Assembly (NCBI GenBank): GCA_903834675.1
Contig: CAILKC010000878.1
Span: 1 to 6,284 of the forward strand
DNA: 6,284 nt
Direction: 5' to 3'
From: an uncultured Victivallales bacterium
GTDB lineage: Bacteria; Verrucomicrobiota; Lentisphaeria; Oligosphaerales; JAFGRS01
A program made the position numbers and the translations under genes. The notes under the pieces are model-generated. The model made no database searches. It had not been told where the DNA came from and saw only the letters and a program-made list of their open reading frames with translations. Position 1 is the first letter of the stretch, and each line of letters opens with the position of its first letter. Below are positions 1-6,284 of the stretch, piece by piece.

Positions 1-3000
1 CGAGGGTGTCGTACACATGGGCGGTGCGGCCAAGCCCCAGCGACCACGCGGCGGTTCTCTCTGTCGGCCGGAGATAGCCGACGTAGAGGTTCTGCCCCTC
101 GCGCTGGCGGTAGATTTGGAAGCGGACTGGACTCGGCGTCACGGCGATCTCCGGCTTGAGCCCGGCCCAGGTTGCCAGGCGTGCTACGAGCTCGCGGTAG
201 AAGTTGCCGCCGACCTCTTGGCGGAGTCCGCTGTACTTGGAGACTTCCAGGTTCAGGTAGCAGGTCCGGCCGGTGCCGATCTTGCCGAGGATAGCGAACG
301 GGACGCCCTCGATGGTGCCCAGGGCCTGGCCGCCGGCCAGGCGGATGTTGCCCTCGGGTAAGGCCGTGGTAATGGTCAGCGCCGCGAGGTCAATACCGAG
401 CTCGGGGTTGGCGGTGAAGGTGACCGTCCCGGACGGGCCTGGCTGGTTGAAGCCCGAGTGCTGAATCCCGAAGAGCGGGTCGAGCGTGGCCGGCTCGACC
501 AGGCGGCAGTGCCCGTCGAGAATACCACTGTGCAGGTCGGCGACGACCGTGCCACCGGCTTTGACGAACTGCTCGATCTGGAGCGCCTGCGTGGCGCTGA
601 CCGCGGTCGTCATCGGCAGGATGAGCAGCTTGTAGCGCTGCGGCACGATCTCGCCGCTGTCCAGTTGCGTGGTGGTGACGAAGCGGGGCCGGTAGCCGAG
701 GTCGTGGAGCGCGTCGAACCAGGCCTGGTGCGAGTGCCACCATTCGCGGTTGAGGAGGTAGGCGCCCTGGATCGAGCGCTGCGAGTAGAGGATGGCGATG
801 GGATCGAAGTCCGGCGTGACCCCGCTCCAGAGTTTACCCAGGCCATGGCGCATGGGTTCGGTCACGGCCGTAGCGGCCTGGGCCGATTGGGTGTAGGTGA
901 AGTCGGGGTTGAAGAACGAGCGTAGCGCGAAGTAGCTGGTGCCGAGGCTGCCGCTGAGAAAGCAGTGCCAGGTGGCGGTCTGGCTGCTGTCAGTGCCGCC
1001 ATAGCCGGTCGACCAATTCGCCTTCGGCAGGCTCGGGTTGAAGGCCGGCATCATGTTCTCCTGGCCCTGGTAGTAGTACGGCTGCATGTAGGTAAAGAGC
1101 TGCATGAAGCGGGTCCAGTCGCAGCCGTTGTAGGCGGTCGGGGCCTGGGTGCCGGAGAGGCCGGTCAGGCAGTTGGGCGAGACCTCGCGGACAGTGCGGA
1201 TGAGGGTGGCGTAGAACTCGGCGTAGCTGGTTTCCATGAAGGTACGGTGGTCGGCCCAGGAGGCGAAGCTGCGTTTCTCGCGCGCCTCGGTGCCGGTGAG
1301 CGGCGCGACCTCGTCCCAGGTCCGGTAGGCCGTGTCCCACTCGCGGTTGAGCGTGTCGAGCGTGCCGTACTGGCGTGCCAGCCACTGCCGAAACTCGCGC
1401 AGCGCGAAGGGCGAGAAATCGTAGTCGAAGACGGTGATGCGGCCGATGACCGACTGCTCGTCCCCCCACATCCAGGCGAGCGGCTGATAGCGCTGGAAGG
1501 TAGTCGCCTTCTTGCGTACCTTCTCGATGGTGGCGGTGAGGTAGGCGGTGTCGGAGAGCGAGGGTTTGCGCTCGAGGTACTTCTTGTCGCCGCTGGTCTG
1601 GTAGCCCTTACGGTCCTCTTCGTAGCCGCTCGGGTAGCCCTCCCACATGCCGACCTCCATCAGTCGGAACCCGGCGCGCAGGCTGGACTCGTGTTCGTTG
1701 CGCAGGTCTTCGGCGCCAGCCCAGTCGCTGTTGACGTAGAGGACACTGATGCCGGCAGCGCGGGCCAGGCGCGCTTTGGTGGGGATGAGGTAGCCCTGGT
1801 CGTAGCCGCCCATAGCGCCCCAGGGGATGATCTCGTAGTCGTCCCAGACGCCGGAGACGAAGCGATCTGGGAGGGTGACGAAGTCCACCTCGGCCCGGTC
1901 GATGACGCGCTTCGGGTCGTGCAGGACGGCGCGGACCACGGCCTCGGTGGCCAGCGGCCGGTCGACCGGTAGGGTCACCTTGATCTGCGTCTTCGCCCCG
2001 GCGGGGACGGGAAAGTCCCTCGTGACTAGGTCCCGGCCGAGGCTGTCCGTCAGGGTGGCAGTCAGGCTGAGGCCAGCGCTGGCGCCGACGATCTCAGCCT
2101 CAACCGTCACCTCCTCGCCGGTCTTGTAGAACTTCCCTTCCTCGGCCAGCCGGAATGACCCGATCTGGACCGGTCCAGTGACCTGGAAAGCGACCGTGCC
2201 CCAGGCTACGGAATTGCCCTGGCAGCGCAGGATGGAGTCGACGAAGTAGGTGCCCAGCGGCAGGGTGGCCTCGACGACGAGCTTGGCCGCGGCATTGCCC
2301 GCCTTGAGATCGAGTTCGAAGGTCTGGCGCTTGACCTCGGTCCAGTCCTCGTCCCGGAGCACGCATTCGAGCACCGCGGCTCCGATCCCGGGCACGTCCG
2401 CCCCACTGACCGCGACCTGGATCGTGACCGGCCCCTGCCCGAACCCCGGCGCCGGCGGCTCGACGGTCGGCGCCAGGGCCACGCCTGGCTCCCGGTGCCC
2501 AGCCCAGAGCATGGCCTTGCCGAGCAGCGACAGCTCGTACTCCCAGTAGTGAAAGCGTTCCTTGGGGAAGCGGATGTAGGGTGTCAGGCAGTCGCCGTAG
2601 CCCGGATAGCGCGAACTGCGATAGTTGAACACGACCGTGCGCTGGCCATTCTGCTCGCGCAGGAACCCGAGTGGCACGGCCGCCTTGCCCTCGCCGGCCG
2701 TCATAAACACCTCGCCGCCGCTGGGTCGGAAGCCTTGCACACCGGTCGCCGGCAGCAGTTCGACCGGCACGCCCGCCGTGATGGGATTGTCCTGGGCGAC
2801 GTGCCACTTCAGGCCGCCGCTGGCGCGCACGACGTTCTTCAGGTCGAGCGGCAGGCAGGACCAGGCCTCGTTCTCCGGGAAGTTGCCCGGCGCGATGTAG
2901 ACGACGCCCACGCCCTTCTCAACCTGGGCCCGGAACAGCCCGGGCAGCTCCTGGTCCAGCGCCTTAAAGTTGAGCCCGCTGACCACGATCACGTCGTAGC

Positions 3001-4480
3001 CGCTCTTCTTCAGGTATTTCTTCAGCAGGTCGTTGAGGATATCGGGATTGATCTTGCCGTAGGCGTCGCCGACGTAGGACGGGGTGCCGAAGTCGATCAG
3101 TGGCGCGTCGAATTCCAGGTCAAAGCGCTGGGCGAGTTCCGCGACTTCGCGCGAGTTGTCGGCATGCATCAGGATCAGCGCCTTGAGTTTGCCCTTGGCG
3201 TAGGGCTTAGCCCAGGCTACGTGCGGGGTGACGACCTTGCTCGTCCAAGGCACCTCGACGTCGACGCTCTTGTAGGCGAGTTTGCCGAAGCGGTCGGTCG
3301 GGTCGCCGAGCCGCTCGGATTCCGGCGTCAGCACGTACTTCTCCTCAGACTGGCCCACGGTCAGCGGCTTCTCGGCCTCGACCAGGAGCATCTTGGCGTC
3401 TGTGACCTGCAGGCGGATGGCATAGAGCCCGGCGCTGGCTGGGGTGAATGAAGCCGCAACAGCAACCGGCGTGCCGGGCGCGCCGCTGAGGTCCCGCGTC
3501 GCGAAGTCCTTCCAGATCAGGTCCGGGAGGCGGCGCGAGGCCCACAGAGCCTGGCCTTTGGCGAGGGGCGTGGACAGGGCGAGCTTCGCCTGCAGCGCGA
3601 CCGCGGAGCCGGCCTGGCCGGTCGCGGGGACGGCCAGGGAGACGACGGCCTGGTCACCGACGCCGGCCACGTCCGTCAGCCCCTGGAAGGGCAACAGGAT
3701 GACGTCCGTCTCGAGGCTCTTGCCGTTCGCAATCGTTTCGTTGCGGAACATCCATTCTAGGGTGGCCAGGTTCGGGCCGAACCACTGGTAGAAGCACATC
3801 AGTCGGCGGTACTCCATCCGCACGGCGAGGCCCGCGCCGCTTTGGGCCACGGCCGCCAGCCAGCCGCGCGCCGGGTTGTACTCCCAGTATTCGTCCGGCG
3901 GCATGGCGGGGTCGTAGGCGAGTTTGCGGACGCCGCTATCGACGGGGTAGAAGTAGTCGATCTTCTGGCCTGGCACCGCGATCGAGCCGTGCCACCACAG
4001 CCCCACGGTCTTGGCGCTCATGGCCTCGTTGCTGACCTCGAAGGCGTAATGGACGCGGACGGCCGGCGAGTCGCGGGTCAGGGTCACGGTCTTGCGGAAA
4101 GACATGAACTGGTAGTCGCCGTCCGGCTTGCCCTGGCCGAGCAACTCGAGCGCGACCGTCTCCGGGGTCTCGACGAGGACCTTCGCCACATAGGCCGCGC
4201 CACGCCAGGCGCTCTTGCTGTAGGGCTGCTGCCAGACGTGGTCTTCGAACAGCCCGCCCTCGCCCTTGCCCGTGGTCCACTCGACTCCGGCTTGCTTGTC
4301 GAAGAAGCTGGCGCAGACGCCGCCGTGCGCGGGCACGAAGCGCAATCGCACCAGGCTGTTTTCGAGGGCAAACTCCGCCACGCCGTCGACACTGCGCCGG
4401 CTGATTCGACAATCGGTGTCGGCGGCGGTAGCCAGCCCCGCCCAGAGGCTGAGCGCCAGGCCGGTGAAGAGTTTTTTCAT
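1..4480 (-). CDS. Giant secreted multidomain GH42-like glycoside hydrolase (beta-galactosidase-like), 3' end outside window
   Basis: I translated this frame throughout: 1493 codons without a stop, running off the left edge. The start is ATG at 4480, with AAAGGA nine bases upstream and a clear signal peptide (MKKLFTGLALSLWAGLATAA, cleaved near residue 21). Approximate layout: 34-270 galactose-mutarotase-like beta-sandwich (LENSLVRLRFVPAHGG); 275-376 Ig-like domain; 431-660 amidotransferase-like Rossmann domain (ALILMHADNSREVAELAQRF, YDVIVVSG); 668-768 and 770-870 Ig-like domains; 871-1210 GH42-like TIM barrel; 1214-1435 beta-galactosidase trimerisation domain (KLLILPM, then FVKAGGTVVADLHSG); 1440 onward a C-terminal beta domain. 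Within the barrel, WMWGDEQS (1003-1010) followed by LREFRQWLARQYGTLDTLNREW matches the acid/base region of GH42, with Glu1008 as candidate. The usual nucleophile Glu is not seen. Classical GH42 enzymes have about 650-700 residues and begin with the barrel, so some 850 residues here are an N-terminal extension. The enzyme would act outside the cytoplasm on a galactoside or other glycan. Substrate and activity are unproven. It follows the CBM/FN3 gene after 23 bases, so co-transcription is likely. Confidence 0.88.
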   Translation of the reverse strand, partial: MKKLFTGLALSLWAGLATAADTDCRISRRSVDGVAEFALENSLVRLRFVPAHGGVCASFFDKQAGVEWTTGKGEGGLFEDHVWQQPYSKSAWRGAAYVAKVLVETPETVALELLGQGKPDGDYQFMSFRKTVTLTRDSPAVRVHYAFEVSNEAMSAKTVGLWWHGSIAVPGQKIDYFYPVDSGVRKLAYDPAMPPDEYWEYNPARGWLAAVAQSGAGLAVRMEYRRLMCFYQWFGPNLATLEWMFRNETIANGKSLETDVILLPFQGLTDVAGVGDQAVVSLAVPATGQAGSAVALQAKLALSTPLAKGQALWASRRLPDLIWKDFATRDLSGAPGTPVAVAASFTPASAGLYAIRLQVTDAKMLLVEAEKPLTVGQSEEKYVLTPESERLGDPTDRFGKLAYKSVDVEVPWTSKVVTPHVAWAKPYAKGKLKALILMHADNSREVAELAQRFDLEFDAPLIDFGTPSYVGDAYGKINPDILNDLLKKYLKKSGYDVIVVSGLNFKALDQELPGLFRAQVEKGVGVVYIAPGNFPENEAWSCLPLDLKNVVRASGGLKWHVAQDNPITAGVPVELLPATGVQGFRPSGGEVFMTAGEGKAAVPLGFLREQNGQRTVVFNYRSSRYPGYGDCLTPYIRFPKERFHYWEYELSLLGKAMLWAGHREPGVALAPTVEPPAPGFGQGPVTIQVAVSGADVPGIGAAVLECVLRDEDWTEVKRQTFELDLKAGNAAAKLVVEATLPLGTYFVDSILRCQGNSVAWGTVAFQVTGPVQIGSFRLAEEGKFYKTGEEVTVEAEIVGASAGLSLTATLTDSLGRDLVTRDFPVPAGAKTQIKVTLPVDRPLATEAVVRAVLHDPKRVIDRAEVDFVTLPDRFVSGVWDDYEIIPWGAMGGYDQGYLIPTKARLARAAGISVLYVNSDWAGAEDLRNEHESSLRAGFRLMEVGMWEGYPSGYEEDRKGYQTSGDKKYLERKPSLSDTAYLTATIEKVRKKATTFQRYQPLAWMWGDEQSVIGRITVFDYDFSPFALREFRQWLARQYGTLDTLNREWDTAYRTWDEVAPLTGTEAREKRSFASWADHRTFMETSYAEFYATLIRTVREVSPNCLTGLSGTQAPTAYNGCDWTRFMQLFTYMQPYYYQGQENMMPAFNPSLPKANWSTGYGGTDSSQTATWHCFLSGSLGTSYFALRSFFNPDFTYTQSAQAATAVTEPMRHGLGKLWSGVTPDFDPIAILYSQRSIQGAYLLNREWWHSHQAWFDALHDLGYRPRFVTTTQLDSGEIVPQRYKLLILPMTTAVSATQALQIEQFVKAGGTVVADLHSGILDGHCRLVEPATLDPLFGIQHSGFNQPGPSGTVTFTANPELGIDLAALTITTALPEGNIRLAGGQALGTIEGVPFAILGKIGTGRTCYLNLEVSKYSGLRQEVGGNFYRELVARLATWAGLKPEIAVTPSPVRFQIYRQREGQNLYVGYLRPTERTAAWSLGLGRTAHVYDTL

Positions 4481-4489
4481 GAGCGGCGT

Positions 4490-4495
4490 TCCTTT
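4490..4495 (-). promoter_or_regulatory. Ribosome binding site AAAGGA of the giant GH42-like gene
   Basis: On the minus strand AAAGGA is followed by nine bases and then ATG at 4480. It sits in the 23-base gap after the TAG of the preceding gene. Together with the signal peptide that starts at exactly this ATG, it fixes the start of the giant gene. The gap has no room for a promoter and terminator, which supports co-transcription with the upstream gene. Confidence 0.75.
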
Positions 4496-4503
4496 CTGCG
4501 ACA

Positions 4504-5511
4504 CTACTTCACCTCAACCCTGACCGCGCCTGCGTCCGGGCCCTCGCCGCCGCCGAAATCGACAGCGCGGACCGCGTAGAAGTAGGCGCCGTTGTGGGCA
4601 AACGCGGCGTCGGTAGCCGCGGCTTTCGTGGTCACCTCCAGCAGGTGGCGCGGGTCGCGTGCGAACTCCGCATGGAGGCCGCGGTAGAGGCGGAATTCAC
4701 GGACGCCAGCGGGACTTTGGGGGGCCGACCAGGTGAGGCTGGCGAGGTCGCCGTTGTACGCTGCGGTCAGGCCCGGCACCGCGTCCGGCGGCTGGTCGCC
4801 AGCCCCGCTCCCGATCACGACGTTGTCGAGGTCGACATACAGTGGCGCGCGGGAGGGGTTATCGATGAAGAAGCTGAGCCGGGTGATAGGCGTGCCTGGG
4901 GTGACGCCAAGCCAGCGCACCTGCAGTGAGTGGGTGGCCCAGGTCCCGTCTTCCGGGAGTTTGAACTGCTGGGAGACATTCTTCTTCTGCCGGCCATCGG
5001 CGAGCATGAGCTTGATCACGCCGCCTTTAGGCAGGCGGGCCGAGAAGCCGATCCAGGTGTCGTCGCGGGCCACGAACGGCCGGCTGTTGCCCGCGCCCAC
5101 CCAGCGGTCCGGGTGCGGGCCGACACGCAGGAAGCCGGAGCTGCCCAGGGCTCCATCCGGAGCTGAGACCGCGACCGGCGTCTTCTCGTAGCCGGTCCAG
5201 CCTGACAGCGAGCCGGAGGCCTCGAAGTCGTAGGCGGCAGGCACGCCGACGCGCGACTGGGGGTCGGGGGCGCCGGCCGTGAGCGGCAGGCGCTCGACCG
5301 TCGGCAGAGCCTTTTCCGCGGCGGGCGCCATGCCGACGTACGCCAGAAGCCCGACGGCCAGGAGGCAGAGGTTATTGCCCATGAAGTCCGTGCGCTGCAC
5401 TCCTTCCGACCTGGCAGGTGGCGATGCTGGTATGCCGCTGTCGGCTGAACCAGGCTGGCCCGGCGCGCCTGGACTCGCGCTGGCAGGCCCTGCGGCCTGG
5501 GACGCGCTCAT
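4504..5511 (-). CDS. Exported CBM-like / fibronectin type III protein, start uncertain (5511 or 5382)
   Basis: The longest reading is 335 codons from ATG at 5511 to TAG at 4504. Residues 1-43 are rich in Ala, Pro, Gly and Ser and resemble no domain. A hydrophobic segment begins at Met44 (LCLLAVGLLAYVGMAPAA), which looks like a signal peptide cleaved near APAA. This suggests that translation may start at 5382, giving 292 residues. In favour of 5511 is the ATGA overlap with the upstream stop, typical of translational coupling. Against 5382, the AAGGAG motif at 5405-5400 lies 17 bases away and the signal would have no positive n-region. After a linker, residues about 94-235 look like a carbohydrate-binding jelly roll: they open with YDFEASGSLSGW and close with LSFFIDNPSRAPLYVDLDNV. 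Residues about 243-333 look like a fibronectin type III domain (LTWSAP, then YFYAVRAVDFGGGEGP). No catalytic motif is seen. A role in glycan or surface binding beside the hydrolase-like gene downstream is inference. Confidence 0.8.
   Translation of the reverse strand: MSASQAAGPASASPGAPGQPGSADSGIPASPPARSEGVQRTDFMGNNLCLLAVGLLAYVGMAPAAEKALPTVERLPLTAGAPDPQSRVGVPAAYDFEASGSLSGWTGYEKTPVAVSAPDGALGSSGFLRVGPHPDRWVGAGNSRPFVARDDTWIGFSARLPKGGVIKLMLADGRQKKNVSQQFKLPEDGTWATHSLQVRWLGVTPGTPITRLSFFIDNPSRAPLYVDLDNVVIGSGAGDQPPDAVPGLTAAYNGDLASLTWSAPQSPAGVREFRLYRGLHAEFARDPRHLLEVTTKAAATDAAFAHNGAYFYAVRAVDFGGGEGPDAGAVRVEVK
5450..5472. repeat. Inverted repeat, 6-bp stem CCAGGC/GCCTGG with 11-base loop
   Basis: CCAGGC at 5450-5455 pairs with GCCTGG at 5467-5472. 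It lies between the stop of the URO-D-like gene and the signal-peptide ATG at 5382. There is no T-run behind it on the minus strand, so it does not look like an intrinsic terminator. It could be a small mRNA hairpin in a leader or a chance feature in GC-rich DNA. Confidence 0.35.
5484..5499. repeat. Inverted repeat, perfect 6-bp stem CAGGCC/GGCCTG with 4-base loop
   Basis: CAGGCC at 5484-5489 and GGCCTG at 5494-5499 form a perfect stem around the loop CTGC. On the minus strand the hairpin begins eight bases after the URO-D-like stop codon. With the neighbouring repeat at 5450-5472 it makes two hairpins sharing CAGGC/GCCTG arms within 50 bases. No T-tract follows. It may stabilise the mRNA 3' end or affect translation of the next gene; chance is also possible. 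Confidence 0.35.
5508..5511 (-). other. ATGA stop/start overlap between the URO-D-like and CBM/FN3 genes
   Basis: The TGA of the URO-D-like gene (5510-5508) and a possible ATG of the next gene (5511-5509) share the four bases ATGA, a usual sign of translational coupling in bacterial operons. No good Shine-Dalgarno motif precedes this ATG (upstream bases read GATCGGCGGCGA), so its use would depend on coupling. Whether it is used is uncertain because a second possible start lies just before the signal peptide at 5382. Confidence 0.5.
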
Positions 5512-6284
5512 TCGCCGCCGATCTCGACGCAGCGGCGGCGGTAGTGGAGGTAGTTCTGCCAGGGCACTTCGGGCGGCACGCCATGATCGCAGGTAGGGAT
5601 GTAGCCGCCGCGCGCCCGCATGGCCGGCAGGATGCGTTCGAGCAGGCGGTCGATGTCGGCCGTGGAGCGGGCCAGCACGCGTTTGTCGATGCCGCCGCTC
5701 ATGGCCAGCCAGGGGTAGTCGCGGCCGATGGCGACCACGTCGCAGCCGGAGGCCACCTCAAAGGGACTCATCACGTCCATGCCGATGCACTCGCGGTATA
5801 CCGGGATCACGGGCACCGCATTGCCGTCGGTGTCGACCTGGATGTAGAGGTGCCGGGTGCGGTCGAGCTGCCGCCGACGGATGTTGGCGATGAGCTGCTG
5901 GTAGTAGGGGATGAGGAACTCGCGCATCATGTCAGGGGAGATGAGTGAGGTGACATTGTAGCAGATGTCCTCGGCCAGGAAGACTTCGTCGAGGGTGACC
6001 CCTTGCTGGTGGCGGGAGGTAACTGCGTCGGCGAGCTCGAGCCACTGGCGCATGCAGGCATGGATCAGCTCGGGCTGGTCGTAGAAGGCAATGAGCAAGG
6101 CCTCGGGGCCGATGAGGCTGCGCAGATACATGTAGCCCCCGACCAGGTTCTGGGTAATCATCAGGCCCTTCGCCGCCGCCGCCCGAGCCGCTGCGAGGCG
6201 CGCGTCGAGGTCAGCGTAGCGCTCTGGCGAGGCGGGGTTGAGACGCCAGCGCACATCGTCTTCCCAGGTCCGCAGGTCGCGCAC
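5508..6284 (-). CDS. Uroporphyrinogen decarboxylase (URO-D) superfamily protein, 3' part (N-terminus outside window)
   Basis: The visible part is 258 codons ending in TGA at 5510-5508. The frame is still open at the window edge, and the GTG there is probably an internal codon. URO-D-fold proteins usually have about 340-380 residues, so roughly the first 100 are missing. Signs of the family are the GGYMYLRSLIGPEAL segment (residues 49-63), followed by a helix region of the type FYDQPELIHACM, then a DTDGN motif (151-155), the stretch MSPFEVASGCDVVAIGRDYP (172-191), GGIDKRVLA (197-205) and a C-terminal GGYIPTCDHGVPPEVPW (226-242). There is no signal peptide in the visible part, so it is probably cytosolic. 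The family includes heme-pathway decarboxylases and corrinoid methyltransferases (MtaA type). The H-x-C zinc site of the latter is not apparent, and the context does not suggest heme synthesis. I therefore assign superfamily only and leave the substrate open. It overlaps the next gene by four bases. Confidence 0.88.
   Translation of the reverse strand: MRDLRTWEDDVRWRLNPASPERYADLDARLAAARAAAAKGLMITQNLVGGYMYLRSLIGPEALLIAFYDQPELIHACMRQWLELADAVTSRHQQGVTLDEVFLAEDICYNVTSLISPDMMREFLIPYYQQLIANIRRRQLDRTRHLYIQVDTDGNAVPVIPVYRECIGMDVMSPFEVASGCDVVAIGRDYPWLAMSGGIDKRVLARSTADIDRLLERILPAMRARGGYIPTCDHGVPPEVPWQNYLHYRRRCVEIGGE

Noticed and set aside
176..841. Active class I glutamine amidotransferase within the giant protein.
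   Set aside because: The segment has the order and motifs of a GH42 trimerisation domain and lacks a nucleophile cysteine at the GGTVVAD turn.
965..1972. A 335-codon open frame on the plus strand.
   Set aside because: It is antisense to the GH42-like barrel in exact codon register, a common by-product of GC-rich coding sequence. Its translation is a monotonous Val/Ala/Gly/Glu/Arg mixture without domain motifs, while the minus frame is open over 1493 codons and shows recognisable folds.
2100..2807. A 235-codon minus-strand frame inside the giant gene.
   Set aside because: It is shifted relative to the giant frame and has an Arg/Gly/Ala-rich composition typical of out-of-frame GC-rich reading.
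2495..3451. A 318-codon open frame on the plus strand.
   Set aside because: It has the same codon register opposite the giant gene as the other plus-strand frames, and no recognisable motif; it overlaps the amidotransferase-like and Ig-like regions of the real gene.
3842..4579. A 245-codon plus-strand frame spanning the junction of the two exported genes.
   Set aside because: It runs through the ribosome binding site and both gene ends on the other strand and shows no domain signal.
5398..5405. GTG at 5400-5398 as start of the CBM/FN3 gene.
   Set aside because: The AAGGAG motif at 5405-5400 overlaps this codon, so it cannot serve as its ribosome binding site.
5450..5499. Hairpins as an intrinsic terminator after the URO-D-like gene.
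   Set aside because: Stems are only six base pairs and no T-run follows on the minus strand.

Overview
The window is GC-rich DNA in which every credible gene lies on the minus strand. It reads from right to left as a compact three-gene cluster covering almost every base. The organism cannot be named from this sequence. A URO-D-family protein of this particular type beside very large secreted glycoside-hydrolase-like proteins is a combination I associate with Planctomycetota, Verrucomicrobiota, Lentisphaerota, Armatimonadota and related uncultured lineages. That is inference, not proof.

Right end (6284 down to 5508): the C-terminal 258 residues of a cytosolic uroporphyrinogen-decarboxylase-superfamily protein, whose N-terminus lies beyond the window. 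Middle (5511 down to 4504): a small exported protein with a signal peptide or membrane anchor, a carbohydrate-binding-module-like jelly roll and a C-terminal fibronectin type III domain. Its first possible ATG overlaps the previous stop codon in an ATGA, but a second start at 5382, directly before the hydrophobic signal segment, is a serious alternative. In that case 5383-5507 would be a 125-base spacer holding two small inverted repeats.

Left three quarters (4480 to beyond base 1): one uninterrupted reading frame of at least 1493 codons, with no stop inside the window. It encodes a secreted multidomain protein: signal peptide, galactose-mutarotase-like beta-sandwich, Ig-like domain, a first glutamine-amidotransferase-like Rossmann domain, two further Ig-like domains, a GH42-like TIM barrel, a second amidotransferase-like (beta-galactosidase trimerisation) domain and the beginning of a C-terminal beta domain. 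The GH42-type acid/base glutamate appears present in a GDE motif. No glutamate is found where the GH42 nucleophile is expected.

Taken together the cluster looks like a carbohydrate-active locus: two exported proteins that could bind and process a glycan outside the cytoplasm, plus a cytosolic URO-D-like protein of unknown substrate. No RNA genes, mobile elements, CRISPR arrays, convincing promoters or terminators are visible.
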